DNA from: Myxococcales bacterium
Lineage (GTDB): Bacteria > Myxococcota_A > Polyangia > Polyangiales > Houyiibacteriaceae
Reading direction: 5' to 3'
Length of the DNA: 57,091 bases
Assembly (NCBI GenBank): GCA_024640845.1
Contig: JAHEEE010000018.1
Coordinates: forward strand, 1 to 57,091
In this document: positions 24,019 to 31,980 of the stretch, in pieces
How positions within the stretch are numbered: the stretch's first letter is position 1
Layout: the number at the start of each line of letters is the position of its first letter
Made by a program: the position numbers and the translations under genes
The notes under the pieces: generated by a model
What the model saw: the letters and a program-made list of their open reading frames with translations, nothing else
Told to the model about the DNA's origin: nothing
Databases searched by the model: none

Positions 24019-25083
24019 TCACACTCGCTGACGCCGTCGTCGCGCCTCCGGGTTTCCAAGTTGTCCACATGCCGCCATCACGCTTCTGCCCTTCGTCACG
24101 CGCTCGCGCACGGGGAGTCCCTCCGCGCGCAGCCATGTGATGAAGCGGTCGACTTCGTGGTCCTGCGGTGCGCGCGTCAGCGGCCGGGTGCCGGGGTTGT
24201 AGGGTATCAGGTTGAGCAGCACGCGACCGAGCGGTTTGCAGAACTCGGCGACGGCCCGGGCATCGGCTTGGGTGTCGTTGATGCCGGGTAACAGGCAGTA
24301 GTTCACGCCGAGCGCGAAATTGCGGCGCGGCCGGTAACTCGCCAGTGTCTCTTGGAGCTCCGCCAGATCCGTGCGGCGGTTGATCGGCATGATCGCACTT
24401 CGAAGCGAGTCGTCGGCCGCGTTGAGGCTAATCGAGAGGTTGAGTCGCTTCAGCCCTTGCGCGGCGAGCAGGCGAATGCCTTCGACGTGCCCAACCGTGC
24501 AAACGGTCAACCGCTCTTGGCCGATCGCCAACCCCGCCTCGTCGTTGAGGACGCGGAGCGCATGGATGACGTTGTTGGCATTGTCGAGCGCCTCTCCCAT
24601 CCCCATGAACACGATGTTGCGGATGGGCCAGCGAAGCCTGTGCCGGGCGACGAGCACCTGCGCGATGATCTCGTCGGTCGTGAGATGTCGGAGCAACCCC
24701 ATGCGACCCGTCTCGCAAAAAGTGCAACCCATCTTGCAACCGACTTGGCTCGACACACAGAGCGTGTGGCGGCCGCGCCCCATCGGAATGCAGACCGATT
24801 CGACCTCGAGACCATCGCGGAGTCGAAGGACTACCTTCGACGTTTGGCCTTGATCGCCCTCGTCGGATTGCACCCGAACGACCTCGGGAAGCTCGAAGGA
24901 AAACGCGGCGGCCCACGCCGCGCACGCTTCCGGCCCTAGACCGAAGCCCTTCGGCTCATAACGCCCCTCGAGCATGACTTGACGGTGGATGCGCCGCGCG
25001 AACCCGTGGCCACGCGGGAGCAGCGCTCGGGCGCGTTCGACGATCTCTGCGCTGGTGAAGCCGTGAATCGGAGTTGGCGTCAT
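24019..25083 (-). CDS. RlmN/Cfr-family radical SAM methyltransferase-like protein
   Basis: 354 residues from ATG 25083. The [4Fe-4S] SAM motif CxxxCxxC is Cys116, Cys120 and Cys123 (GCKMGCTFC), followed by ETGRMG. The glycine-rich segment is FMGMGEALDN, where canonical RlmN has MGMGEPLxN. The later Cys-containing VMAACGQLG matches the resolving/methylated Cys of RlmN. Known members methylate C2 of A2503 in 23S rRNA and A37 of some tRNAs. The Ala-for-Pro change and ETG after the Cys motif suggest a separate subgroup, so I leave the symbol blank. It is the last gene of an operon with two thioesterases. Confidence 0.82.
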   Translation of the reverse strand: MTPTPIHGFTSAEIVERARALLPRGHGFARRIHRQVMLEGRYEPKGFGLGPEACAAWAAAFSFELPEVVRVQSDEGDQGQTSKVVLRLRDGLEVESVCIPMGRGRHTLCVSSQVGCKMGCTFCETGRMGLLRHLTTDEIIAQVLVARHRLRWPIRNIVFMGMGEALDNANNVIHALRVLNDEAGLAIGQERLTVCTVGHVEGIRLLAAQGLKRLNLSISLNAADDSLRSAIMPINRRTDLAELQETLASYRPRRNFALGVNYCLLPGINDTQADARAVAEFCKPLGRVLLNLIPYNPGTRPLTRAPQDHEVDRFITWLRAEGLPVRERVTKGRSVMAACGQLGNPEARRRRQRV

Positions 25084-25090
25084 CGAAAGA

Positions 25091-25528
25091 TCAATCTTGG
25101 ACGAGGAGGAAGTGCGCAGTGGCCACCGCGACGGGCTTGTCGGGGTCGTCTTGGTACGCGAACACCCGCACGTTCGCGACGCGCCGCCCGCGCCTCGTGA
25201 ACACCGCCTTCGCAAACACGTCCTGCGGCTTCGCGCCTCGAAGATACTCGACCGTGATGTTGATTGTCTTGGGTACCGCTTCGGTCTCCCCGTGCCAAAG
25301 CAGCTTGAAGATTGCGGTCGACTCCATCAACGCGCCGAGCGTGCCTCCGTGAAGAGCAGGGACGTTGGCGTTACCCACGAGGTGCTCGGAGTATTGCATG
25401 CGGCCGCAAACGTCGTCGTCGACGAGCTCGGCGGTGATGCCCATGAATTGGGCGTAGGGAATCGCTTCGTGAAGCGGCCCGAAATCGCCGCTTTCCCGAA
25501 CGGCCGACACTGCGTCACGGAGCCTCAT
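25091..25528 (-). CDS. Hotdog-fold thioesterase (PaaI-like), first of a pair
   Basis: 145 residues from ATG 25528, overlapping the stop of its paralog (ATGA). The hotdog helix has the HGGTLGALMESTA motif, in which Gly-Gly and the Glu (replacing the more usual Asp) mark the active site of PaaI-type acyl-CoA thioesterases. The strands TINITVEYLRGAKPQDV and ATAHFLLVQD complete the fold. It hydrolyses an acyl- or aryl-CoA of unknown identity. Active enzymes are dimers or tetramers. Confidence 0.8.
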   Translation of the reverse strand: MRLRDAVSAVRESGDFGPLHEAIPYAQFMGITAELVDDDVCGRMQYSEHLVGNANVPALHGGTLGALMESTAIFKLLWHGETEAVPKTINITVEYLRGAKPQDVFAKAVFTRRGRRVANVRVFAYQDDPDKPVAVATAHFLLVQD

Positions 25529-26001
25529 TCGGAGTCCCCGTCCACGTCTCGGCGGCTGTCGCGAAACACGACGAACGTGCCAGAAGCGGTCGCTATTGGG
25601 CTCGCGTTGTCGCCGTGGTGCGCGGCTGCACGAACGAACGCAACGTGCCGAGTGACCTTGTAGCAATGGGCATCGCAGATCACCTCTTGGTGAGGTAGTG
25701 CGGGGCGCACGTAGTCGATTCGAAGGTCGAGCGTCGCAACTCGACGCGGGGCGACGAGCGACATGATCACAGCCCCCCCGCACGCGGCGTCGATCAGGCT
25801 GGTGATACAGCCGCCATGCAGTACGCCGGTTTCAGGGTTGCCGACCAGATCCTCGCGATACGGAAGCGCGAGCGACAAGTGCTCAGGCCGGTAGTCGGCC
25901 ACCCGAAGGTTCAATGCTCGATTGTGCGGGACCGCGCCGATGTATCGCCCCTCGAGGCGACGTCTGATTTCGTCTTTTTGCGGTAGAAACGAGTCCGACA
26001 T
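25525..26001 (-). CDS. Hotdog-fold thioesterase (PaaI-like), second of a pair
   Basis: 158 residues. The hotdog signature is VLHGGCITSLIDAACGGAV, with His-Gly-Gly and the catalytic Asp of the helix. LDLRIDYVRPA and a final ATASGTFVVF are typical strands. It is an acyl-CoA thioesterase of PaaI type with unknown substrate. It heads an operon of two hotdog genes and the RlmN-family gene, overlapping the next gene by 4 nt. The pair probably arose by duplication and could form a hetero-oligomer. Confidence 0.85.
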   Translation of the reverse strand: MSDSFLPQKDEIRRRLEGRYIGAVPHNRALNLRVADYRPEHLSLALPYREDLVGNPETGVLHGGCITSLIDAACGGAVIMSLVAPRRVATLDLRIDYVRPALPHQEVICDAHCYKVTRHVAFVRAAAHHGDNASPIATASGTFVVFRDSRRDVDGDSE

Positions 26002-26031
26002 TCGAGCCCACGTGTAGCAGGCAAGCTCGAT

Positions 26032-26445
26032 TTAGACCACTGGCGGCGGCGGTGGCGTTGCTTGTTCGGCGAGCCAATGCTCAGACGAGACGAACTCTAT
26101 GCCGTCTGCTCGGGTCGACCCGAGCAGGTCGGGGTGATCGGTTAGCACCCGCCCTACCCCCGCGGACTTTGCGAGGGCGACCAACGCTTCTCTCCAATCT
26201 TCGATGAAGTGATCACCTTTCTCGACGATTTCGACCAAGCCGCGGATCGTCTTCATCTGCTGCTCGACTGCGTCGTCTTTGAACTCCGGAAGCGCGTGCA
26301 GCATCGATTGCACTCGCTCCATGACCCACGCCGAGGTCTTGGGCTTCCCGGCACCTCGAAAGGCGCGTTGAACGACGCGCTCGGGAGGGGACCCCAACGC
26401 AACCGAAGCGTTTACGTAGATGTCGGGCGCAAGAACGACGTCCAT
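26032..26445 (-). CDS. PIN-domain-like protein
   Basis: 137 residues. The first strand VVLAPDIYVNASVALGSP resembles the PIN opening motif (hydrophobic strand, Asp, then S/A). The end VLTDHPDLLGSTRADGIEFVSSEHWLAEQ fits the final PIN strand and helix with its acidic residues. PIN domains are Mg-dependent RNases, frequent in toxin-antitoxin pairs, but no antitoxin gene lies next to it: upstream is the divergent MDR gene and downstream is the thioesterase 30 nt away. The Pro-rich end is odd. The family call is moderate. Confidence 0.5.
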   Translation of the reverse strand: MDVVLAPDIYVNASVALGSPPERVVQRAFRGAGKPKTSAWVMERVQSMLHALPEFKDDAVEQQMKTIRGLVEIVEKGDHFIEDWREALVALAKSAGVGRVLTDHPDLLGSTRADGIEFVSSEHWLAEQATPPPPPVV

Positions 26446-26508
26446 GCCCGAATCCTAACACGGCGAAGGCGCCCTTGACATCGTTGTTGCACGCGGTAAC
26501 CGACAGCC

Positions 26509-27528
26509 ATGAAGGCAGTCTGGATCCCGAAGTTCGGAAAGCCTGATGTGCTCGAAGTGCGGGAGCACCAAGACCCGACTCCTGAGCCGGGCGCGGTGCG
26601 GATCCGTGTCCGCGCGGCGGGTATCAACTTCGCAGATATCATGGCGCGCCAAGGTCTATACCCGGACGCGCCACCTCCACCGATGGTGGTCGGCTACGAG
26701 GTGTCCGGAGTCATCGATGCCGTTGGCCAGGGCGTGACCGATCGAAGCGAGGGTCAGCGGGTTCTCGCGATGACCCGATTCGGCGGATACGCCGATACGG
26801 TTTGCGTCGACGCAACTCACAGCTTCGCGATGCCCGCGGAGATGAGCTTCGAGGAAGGCGCGGCGCTTCCGGTCACGTACCTCACGGCCTATCACATGCT
26901 CTTCAACGTTTTTCGCGTACGGCCAGGCGATCACGTCTTGATCCATCAGGCTGCGGGTGGCGTCGGTACGGCCGCTAGCCAGCTCTGCCGCTCCGTCGGC
27001 GGCGTCACGACCTATGGCACCGCATCCAAGAACAAGCACGACTACGTGCGCTCCAACGGCTGCGACCATCCAATCGACTATCACTCCGTCGACTATGTCG
27101 AGGTGATCAACGACCTCACTGATGGGCGCGGCGTCGATGCCGTTCTCGACGCGCTCGGGGGTAGCGATTGGAAGAAGGGCTTCTCGCTGCTCCGCCGAGG
27201 GGGAGTGCTGATCGCGTTCGGTTGGGCCAACATGGCGAAGTCCGGAAAACGACGCGTGACCCATGTTGTCGGCGAGCTCACGCACATGCCCTGGTGGACC
27301 CCGGTCCAGCTGATGCAGCAAAACAAGGGAGTGTCGGGGGTCAACATGGGGAACCTTTGGGACGAACGGGAAACGCTGCTCGATGCGCTCGGCGCCCTGC
27401 TGAAGCTGTACGAGGAAGGCGCAGTCACGCCGCAGATCGACCGGGCGTTTCCGTTTCAGCAAGCGAGTGAGGCGCATGCGTACATCGAAGCAGGCCAAAA
27501 CATCGGGAAGGTGCTACTCACGCCGTAG
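26509..27528 (+). CDS. Zinc-free MDR oxidoreductase (quinone oxidoreductase/VAT1-like)
   Basis: 339 residues. The N-terminal substrate domain starts MKAVWIPKFGKPDVLEVREH and has AAGINFADIMARQGLYP, the MDR catalytic loop without the zinc-binding Cys. The Rossmann domain has HQAAGGVGTAASQL (GxGxxA type) and LTDGRGVDAVLDALGG. It is predicted to reduce quinones or enones with NADPH. It diverges from the PIN-like gene and is followed, after 2 nt, by the LMW phosphatase. A similar gene closes the cluster on the opposite strand at 29284. Confidence 0.9.
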   Translation: MKAVWIPKFGKPDVLEVREHQDPTPEPGAVRIRVRAAGINFADIMARQGLYPDAPPPPMVVGYEVSGVIDAVGQGVTDRSEGQRVLAMTRFGGYADTVCVDATHSFAMPAEMSFEEGAALPVTYLTAYHMLFNVFRVRPGDHVLIHQAAGGVGTAASQLCRSVGGVTTYGTASKNKHDYVRSNGCDHPIDYHSVDYVEVINDLTDGRGVDAVLDALGGSDWKKGFSLLRRGGVLIAFGWANMAKSGKRRVTHVVGELTHMPWWTPVQLMQQNKGVSGVNMGNLWDERETLLDALGALLKLYEEGAVTPQIDRAFPFQQASEAHAYIEAGQNIGKVLLTP

Positions 27529-27530
27529 CC

Positions 27531-28013
27531 ATGTCGGTTCGGGTCTGCTTCGTTTGTCTCGGGAACATCTGCCGCTCGCCCACGGCCGAGGCCGCCATGC
27601 GCCGGCTCATTGAGGAAGCAAAGCTCGCCACGAAGATCGAAATCGACAGCGCTGGCACTGGCGCCTGGCATGTCGGAGAGCCACCCGATCACCGCGCCCG
27701 CGCCACCGGAAAGCGCAGGGGCCTCGATGTCCGAGGCCGGGCGCGCAAGGTAGTGCTCGAAGATTTCGAGCATTTCGACTACCTGATCGCGATGGATCGC
27801 TCGAACCGCAGCGACCTGCACCACCTCGCGCCCAACGACGTGGCCAAGCGGAAGATCGAGCTCTTGCGGAACTACGACGCCGAATCACCGCGTGACGCCG
27901 AGGTCCCGGATCCGTACTACGGCGGAGACGACGGATTCGAGCGCGTCATCGACATCTGCGAGGCTGCTTGCCGAGGCCTGTTGGTTCACGTTCGGGATCG
28001 TCACGGCCTATGA
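27531..28013 (+). CDS. Low-molecular-weight phosphotyrosine phosphatase-like protein
   Basis: 160 residues. The P-loop CLGNICRS (Cys9, Arg15; CX5R) stands at the N-terminus as usual, and the general-acid Asp is in DPYYGGDDGFERV. Family members dephosphorylate phosphotyrosine. When encoded beside fructosamine-3-kinase they have been proposed to act on sugar phosphates attached to protein lysines. Here the stop overlaps the fructosamine-kinase start (ATGA at 28010), so a function in deglycation is likely. The protein is cytosolic. Confidence 0.93.
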   Translation: MSVRVCFVCLGNICRSPTAEAAMRRLIEEAKLATKIEIDSAGTGAWHVGEPPDHRARATGKRRGLDVRGRARKVVLEDFEHFDYLIAMDRSNRSDLHHLAPNDVAKRKIELLRNYDAESPRDAEVPDPYYGGDDGFERVIDICEAACRGLLVHVRDRHGL

Positions 28014-28870
28014 ACCGAGATCTCCGCGACGTTCTCGAGCGAACCCTCGGGCACGAGGTCACGGGTACGACGAGGCTCGGCGGCGGGAGCATCAATGACG
28101 CCGCGGAAGTGTCGCTCAGCGACGGTACGCGGGTGTTCGTCAAGACACACCCAGCCCCCCCCAAAGGCATGTTCGAAGCGGAGGCCCGAGGGCTCCGATG
28201 GTTGCAGGCAACCGGTGCGATTCGGGTGCCCGAGGTGCTCGCGGTGTCCGACGAAAAGCCGGCATTCCTCGCCCTCGAGCTCTTGTCCCCAGCGAGGCGC
28301 CGCGCAAGCTTCGACGAAGAGCTCGGCCGGTCGCTCGCAGCGCTCCACGGGTTTCGGGCGCGCTCGTTCGGGCTCGATTACGACAACTACATCGGCCGTC
28401 TGGTTCAATTCAACACACCCGCCGACGATTGGTCGACGTTCTACTGGACATCGCGGCTAGAGCCGCAGGTCCGGCTCGCGGTCGACCGGGGTTTGTTGGG
28501 GAGTCGGGCGCGGTCGAAGTTCGACGCCCTCCGAAATGCGCTTCCGGATCTCGTGGGGTCGCCGGAGCCACCGTCGCGACTTCACGGGGATCTTTGGGCT
28601 GGCAATCTTCACGTCGATGAGCGTGGCGGTCCTTGTCTGATCGACCCTGCGGTCTACGGCGGCCACCGGGAAATGGATCTCGCGATGATGCGACTGTTCG
28701 GCGGCTTCGGCGAGCGCGTGTTCGCGGCGTACGAGGAAGCGATGCCGCTCTCGGAGAACGCGGACCACCGGGTCTCCCTCTATCAGCTCTATCCGCTCCT
28801 CGTGCACGTCAACCTGTTCGGCGGCTCTTACGTAGGCTCCGTCGAACGCGCGCTATCGTCGTACGTGTAG
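28010..28870 (+). CDS. Fructosamine/ribulosamine 3-kinase family protein
   Basis: 286 residues from ATG 28010 (the 14 residues before it in frame lie inside the phosphatase gene). The kinase-like fold shows GGGSINDAAEVSL (nucleotide loop), VFVKTHPAPPKGMFEAEARG (Lys and Glu), LHGDLWAGNLH (catalytic HGD-x4-N) and LIDPAVYGGHREMDLAMM (DPA-x4-HREMD), the family's diagnostic motif. Such kinases phosphorylate O3 of sugars bound to lysine, after which the adduct falls off. Bacterial members usually act on ribulosamines. It is coupled by a 4-nt overlap to the phosphatase. Confidence 0.92.
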   Translation: MNRDLRDVLERTLGHEVTGTTRLGGGSINDAAEVSLSDGTRVFVKTHPAPPKGMFEAEARGLRWLQATGAIRVPEVLAVSDEKPAFLALELLSPARRRASFDEELGRSLAALHGFRARSFGLDYDNYIGRLVQFNTPADDWSTFYWTSRLEPQVRLAVDRGLLGSRARSKFDALRNALPDLVGSPEPPSRLHGDLWAGNLHVDERGGPCLIDPAVYGGHREMDLAMMRLFGGFGERVFAAYEEAMPLSENADHRVSLYQLYPLLVHVNLFGGSYVGSVERALSSYV

Positions 28871-28906
28871 GTTGACATAGCTCAGCTCGAGTCCCAGAAG
28901 CTCCCA

Positions 28907-29287
28907 ATGCGCGCCATTCTCCTGATCGACCACGGTAGTCGCCGAGCTGAAGCGAATGCGCTCTTGGGTGACGTCGTGAGCCGTGTGAAGGCGCGTCTCG
29001 GCGAAGCCGCCATCGTCGAGCTGGCACACATGGAAATCGCAGAGCCAACGATCGCGCAAGGGTTCGCGCGCTGCGTCGAGCAGGGCGCCTCCTTCGTGGT
29101 CGTACACCCCTTCATGTTGGCGCCCGGGCGCCACGTACAAGAGGACCTTCCGCGCTTGGTGGCAGATGCGGCTGCATCACACCAAGGCGTGTCGTTCGTG
29201 TTGTCAGCGCCGCTCGGCAGCCACGACGGCATCATCGACGCGGTCGTCGATCGATGCGAGGCCGCCTCCCCTGCCGGCCAAGGTTAG
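28907..29287 (+). CDS. CbiX/SirB-like chelatase family protein
   Basis: 126 residues, short single-domain CbiX type. It starts MRAILLIDHGSRRAEANALL, with the metal-ligand His in DHGSR, and the second conserved segment is VVHPFMLAPGRHVQEDLP with His residues. Class II chelatases insert Co2+ or Fe2+ (or Ni2+) into sirohydrochlorin or related tetrapyrroles as homodimers. No cobalamin or sirohaem gene is nearby, so the metal is uncertain. The gene overlaps the 3' end of the convergent MDR gene by 4 nt. Confidence 0.85.
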   Translation: MRAILLIDHGSRRAEANALLGDVVSRVKARLGEAAIVELAHMEIAEPTIAQGFARCVEQGASFVVVHPFMLAPGRHVQEDLPRLVADAAASHQGVSFVLSAPLGSHDGIIDAVVDRCEAASPAGQG

Positions 29288-30258
29288 GGAATCAAAACGA
29301 CCTTTCCGGTGGTTTGCCGCGCGCCGAGCGCTTCGAGGGCAGCCGTCGCCTCCGATAGGGGGTAAGTGGCTGAAATCACGGGGGAGATTCTACCTCGCGC
29401 ATGCAGATCGAAGATCGCGCGCTGGGCGTCCTGGATCGCCGACGGGTCTTTTTCGAAGTAGAGGCCCCAGTGAACCCCGACGAGCGAGATGTTCTTGAGG
29501 AGCACCCGGTTCATCTCGGCGGTCGGGATGCGACCGCTTGCAAAGCCGATCACGAGAAGGCGCCCGTTGAATGCAATACATTTCATGGAGCGGTCGAAGG
29601 TGTCGCCGCCGACCGGGTCGTAAATCACGTCGGCGCCGCGACCGCCCGTGAGCTCCTGAACCCGCTCGACGAAATCCTCCTCGCGATAGTTGATCACAGC
29701 GTGCGCGCCGCTCTGCTGCACGAGCTCGAGCTTGTCCGCGCTTCCGGCGGTTCCGATCACGCGCGCGCCCAGGGCAACTCCGATCTGAACGGCCGCGAGG
29801 CCGACACCACCCGCCGCCGCATGCACGAGCAGGGTCTCACCGGCCTTGAGCTGAGCACGAGGGACGAGCGCGACGTAGGAGGTTTGGTAGACGAGACCGA
29901 GGGCTGCGGCATCTTGGAACCCCATCCCCTCGGGCATGAGAAAGACTCGCTCCGGCGGGGCGATCACGCGAGACGAAAATCCCCCGTACGAGAGGAGCGC
30001 GGTGACGCGGTCACCAACGGAAAACCCCTGCACACCATCGCCTACGTCGGACACCGTGCCCGCCACCTCGGCTCCCGGCGCGAACGGAAGGTCGGGTTTC
30101 ACCTGGTATTTGCCCTTGGTGATCAATGTGTCGAAGAAATTGCAGCCAATCGCCTCGACGTCGATGGCCACCTGCCCCGCAGCCGCCGCAACATCCACTG
30201 AATCTTCGCGCTCTAGCGCGGCAGGCCCCCGGAGCTCCCGCACGATCATTCTGTACAT
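29284..30258 (-). CDS. NADPH:quinone oxidoreductase-like MDR protein
   Basis: 324 residues from ATG 30258 (ATG 30249, MIVREL, fits the usual N-terminus equally well). IGCNFFDTLITKGKYQVKPD is the substrate loop, and VHAAAGGVGLAAVQIGVALGA with INYREEDF forms the NADPH site. No zinc ligands are present. It is predicted to reduce quinones or enoyl compounds. It converges on the CbiX-like gene. Together with the MDR gene at 26509 it brackets the deglycation pair, but the two proteins differ too much to be recent duplicates. Confidence 0.9.
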   Translation of the reverse strand: MYRMIVRELRGPAALEREDSVDVAAAAGQVAIDVEAIGCNFFDTLITKGKYQVKPDLPFAPGAEVAGTVSDVGDGVQGFSVGDRVTALLSYGGFSSRVIAPPERVFLMPEGMGFQDAAALGLVYQTSYVALVPRAQLKAGETLLVHAAAGGVGLAAVQIGVALGARVIGTAGSADKLELVQQSGAHAVINYREEDFVERVQELTGGRGADVIYDPVGGDTFDRSMKCIAFNGRLLVIGFASGRIPTAEMNRVLLKNISLVGVHWGLYFEKDPSAIQDAQRAIFDLHARGRISPVISATYPLSEATAALEALGARQTTGKVVLIP

Positions 30259-30338
30259 GGCGCCGAAGTTTGCCCGCAAAAACAGGCCAAGACTAGCCGG
30301 TTGGCCCAAAACGGCGCGCTTGCTGGTATAAGTCGACG

Positions 30339-31385
30339 ATGGCAGGGCAGAAGCCGAAGCGTACCCTCCCCGCAGGTGTGGTCCCCGCCGAGCGAGCCTG
30401 GAGCGATGACGACCCAGGTTCGCGTGTTCGCGCCAGAGCCCCCCACAAGAGCGATGCTGCTCCTCATCGCCCACGAGGCTTCGCCTCTGAACCTCCATCG
30501 CAGGCGCAAACCCGGGCCCATGAGACGCCCGCCGAGCGAGCGCGGACGCTGGTCGATCAACTAATCACACTCAGCCCCGACGAGATCGCCCCGGTCGTTC
30601 GGCGCTTGCTGCCACTCGGCAACTTTGCACTCGAGGAGATCGTACGAAGCTTCCCGGGCCCCCTCTGGCGCCCGTCCATGACCACTGACTCACGGCTGCC
30701 GCGCCCCGAGGAGATCTCCGCGAGCGCAGCAGCACTTGCAACCTTCGAAGGAGAAGCCGTCCCCTACTTGTCGCGACTCATGCGGAGCCCCGTCACAGAA
30801 GCTCGCTACTACGCGACGATCATCTGCGGGGTCTACTCGAACACGCAGCTCGTCGCGCCGCTGGCGCAAGTTGCGCTCGACGAGGATCGCGAGTGCCGAC
30901 GTGTCGCGCTTCACCTCTTGAGCGCCTACCAGCACGAGTCTTTGTACAGGAGCGCGCTTGGCGAGCTTCGCAAGTGTGCTTCTGACGTCGCACAACCCAT
31001 TCCGATGAGGCGCCGAGCGATCTCGGCGTTGACCCAGCTTCGCGACGGAGAGTCGGCGGCGCTATTCGTCGATCTGCTCGCCGATCCCGATCGTGGCATT
31101 GGCACCGCTTCACGCGTCGGCCTCCGCGTGCTCACGGCGCATGATTTCGGTTTTTCTCGCGATCCATGGCTCCGATGGCTCTCCGAGCGGGGGCACGACA
31201 TTCGAATTCAGTGGCTCATCGAAGGCTTGGGAGACAGCCGTGCGAACATCCGCCTCCTGGCGTCGCGCGAGCTCTGGAGGCTGACCCGCTTTCTGCAACC
31301 GCTTTCCGAGACCGCCGACCGAAGCGAGTTCGCGAGCGCGCAGCACCACTACCAACGCTGGTGGGCGAAGCACCACGCCGAGTAA
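30339..31385 (+). CDS. HEAT-repeat-like protein, paralog of the GspE-N/HEAT protein
   Basis: 348 residues. The first ~70 residues are basic and Pro/Arg-rich (disordered). From about 75 on it consists of helical HEAT/ARM-type repeats. It ends with a segment GHDIRIQWLIEGLGDSRANI that matches the end of the 665-residue protein at 34402-36399 (HRIEWLIDGLMHQDERL). The LGNFALEEIVRSFPGPLW stretch also recurs there as VGEAALPALAREFPGNLW. So the two are paralogs of one C-terminal module, the shorter one lacking the GspE-N domain. It probably acts as a protein-binding scaffold. Function unknown. Confidence 0.6.
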   Translation: MAGQKPKRTLPAGVVPAERAWSDDDPGSRVRARAPHKSDAAPHRPRGFASEPPSQAQTRAHETPAERARTLVDQLITLSPDEIAPVVRRLLPLGNFALEEIVRSFPGPLWRPSMTTDSRLPRPEEISASAAALATFEGEAVPYLSRLMRSPVTEARYYATIICGVYSNTQLVAPLAQVALDEDRECRRVALHLLSAYQHESLYRSALGELRKCASDVAQPIPMRRRAISALTQLRDGESAALFVDLLADPDRGIGTASRVGLRVLTAHDFGFSRDPWLRWLSERGHDIRIQWLIEGLGDSRANIRLLASRELWRLTRFLQPLSETADRSEFASAQHHYQRWWAKHHAE

Positions 31386-31395
31386 TCGATCGGCG

Positions 31396-31980
31396 TCAGA
31401 GGACGCCCGCACTGTTGAGCGACTCACGGAGCGCGTCGGCACCCTCGAAACGGATCGCATGAATGCCCGCGTCAGCGGCCGCCTCGCAGTTGCACGGACG
31501 GTCGTCGACGAAGATGCACTCGTTCCCCGTGACACCGAGCTCACGCAATACGTGGTCGTAAGCCGCCGGGTCCGGCTTTCGGACCCCTATGAGGCAAGAG
31601 ACGAAACTCCATTCGGCGAATCGCGACACCTGCAGGCGCTCTTCGATCATCCGATACCAGACTGGGTAGTTTGAAAACGCATGCATGACGTGCCCAGCAG
31701 CGTGGAGCTCGGCAACCAGCGCTTCCATTCCCGGAAGCCAACGGTAGGCATTGCGAACAGTGTGGAGGAAGCGGCCGTGATCGAAGTCGCGTCCATCGGC
31801 GAAGAAGTCGCTCAGGAACTCGCGCTCGGTGCGACGACCAAGCTCGAAGTCGACCCAAGCGCCCGGCTGGAGCGTTCGGAGCAGGCGTTCGAAGGGCAGG
31901 TCGAAGAACTCTGGCATTTCTTCGTAGAACGGGTCGTGCACGAGTGTGCCCATGACGTCCCAGAGGACAATCGGCTTCAT
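31396..31980 (-). CDS. HAD-family hydrolase with variant motif I
   Basis: 194 residues. Motif I reads LWDVMGTLV: the nucleophile Asp8 is kept but the second Asp (residue 10, general acid of DxD) is Met. Motif II is AFSNYP (Ser/Asn), and motifs III/IV are GVRKPDPAAYDHVL (Lys) and FVDDRPCNC (two Asp). The DVMGTL variant occurs in a HAD subfamily of plants and bacteria with unknown substrate. With the acid missing, phosphatase activity may be slow or of another type. Its ATG overlaps the stop of the NtrC-like gene, so it lies in that operon. Confidence 0.82.
   Translation of the reverse strand: MKPIVLWDVMGTLVHDPFYEEMPEFFDLPFERLLRTLQPGAWVDFELGRRTEREFLSDFFADGRDFDHGRFLHTVRNAYRWLPGMEALVAELHAAGHVMHAFSNYPVWYRMIEERLQVSRFAEWSFVSCLIGVRKPDPAAYDHVLRELGVTGNECIFVDDRPCNCEAAADAGIHAIRFEGADALRESLNSAGVL

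Noticed and set aside
26032-26445. Toxin-antitoxin operon around the PIN-like gene
   Set aside because: No antitoxin-like small gene is adjacent. The neighbour 30 nt away is a thioesterase.
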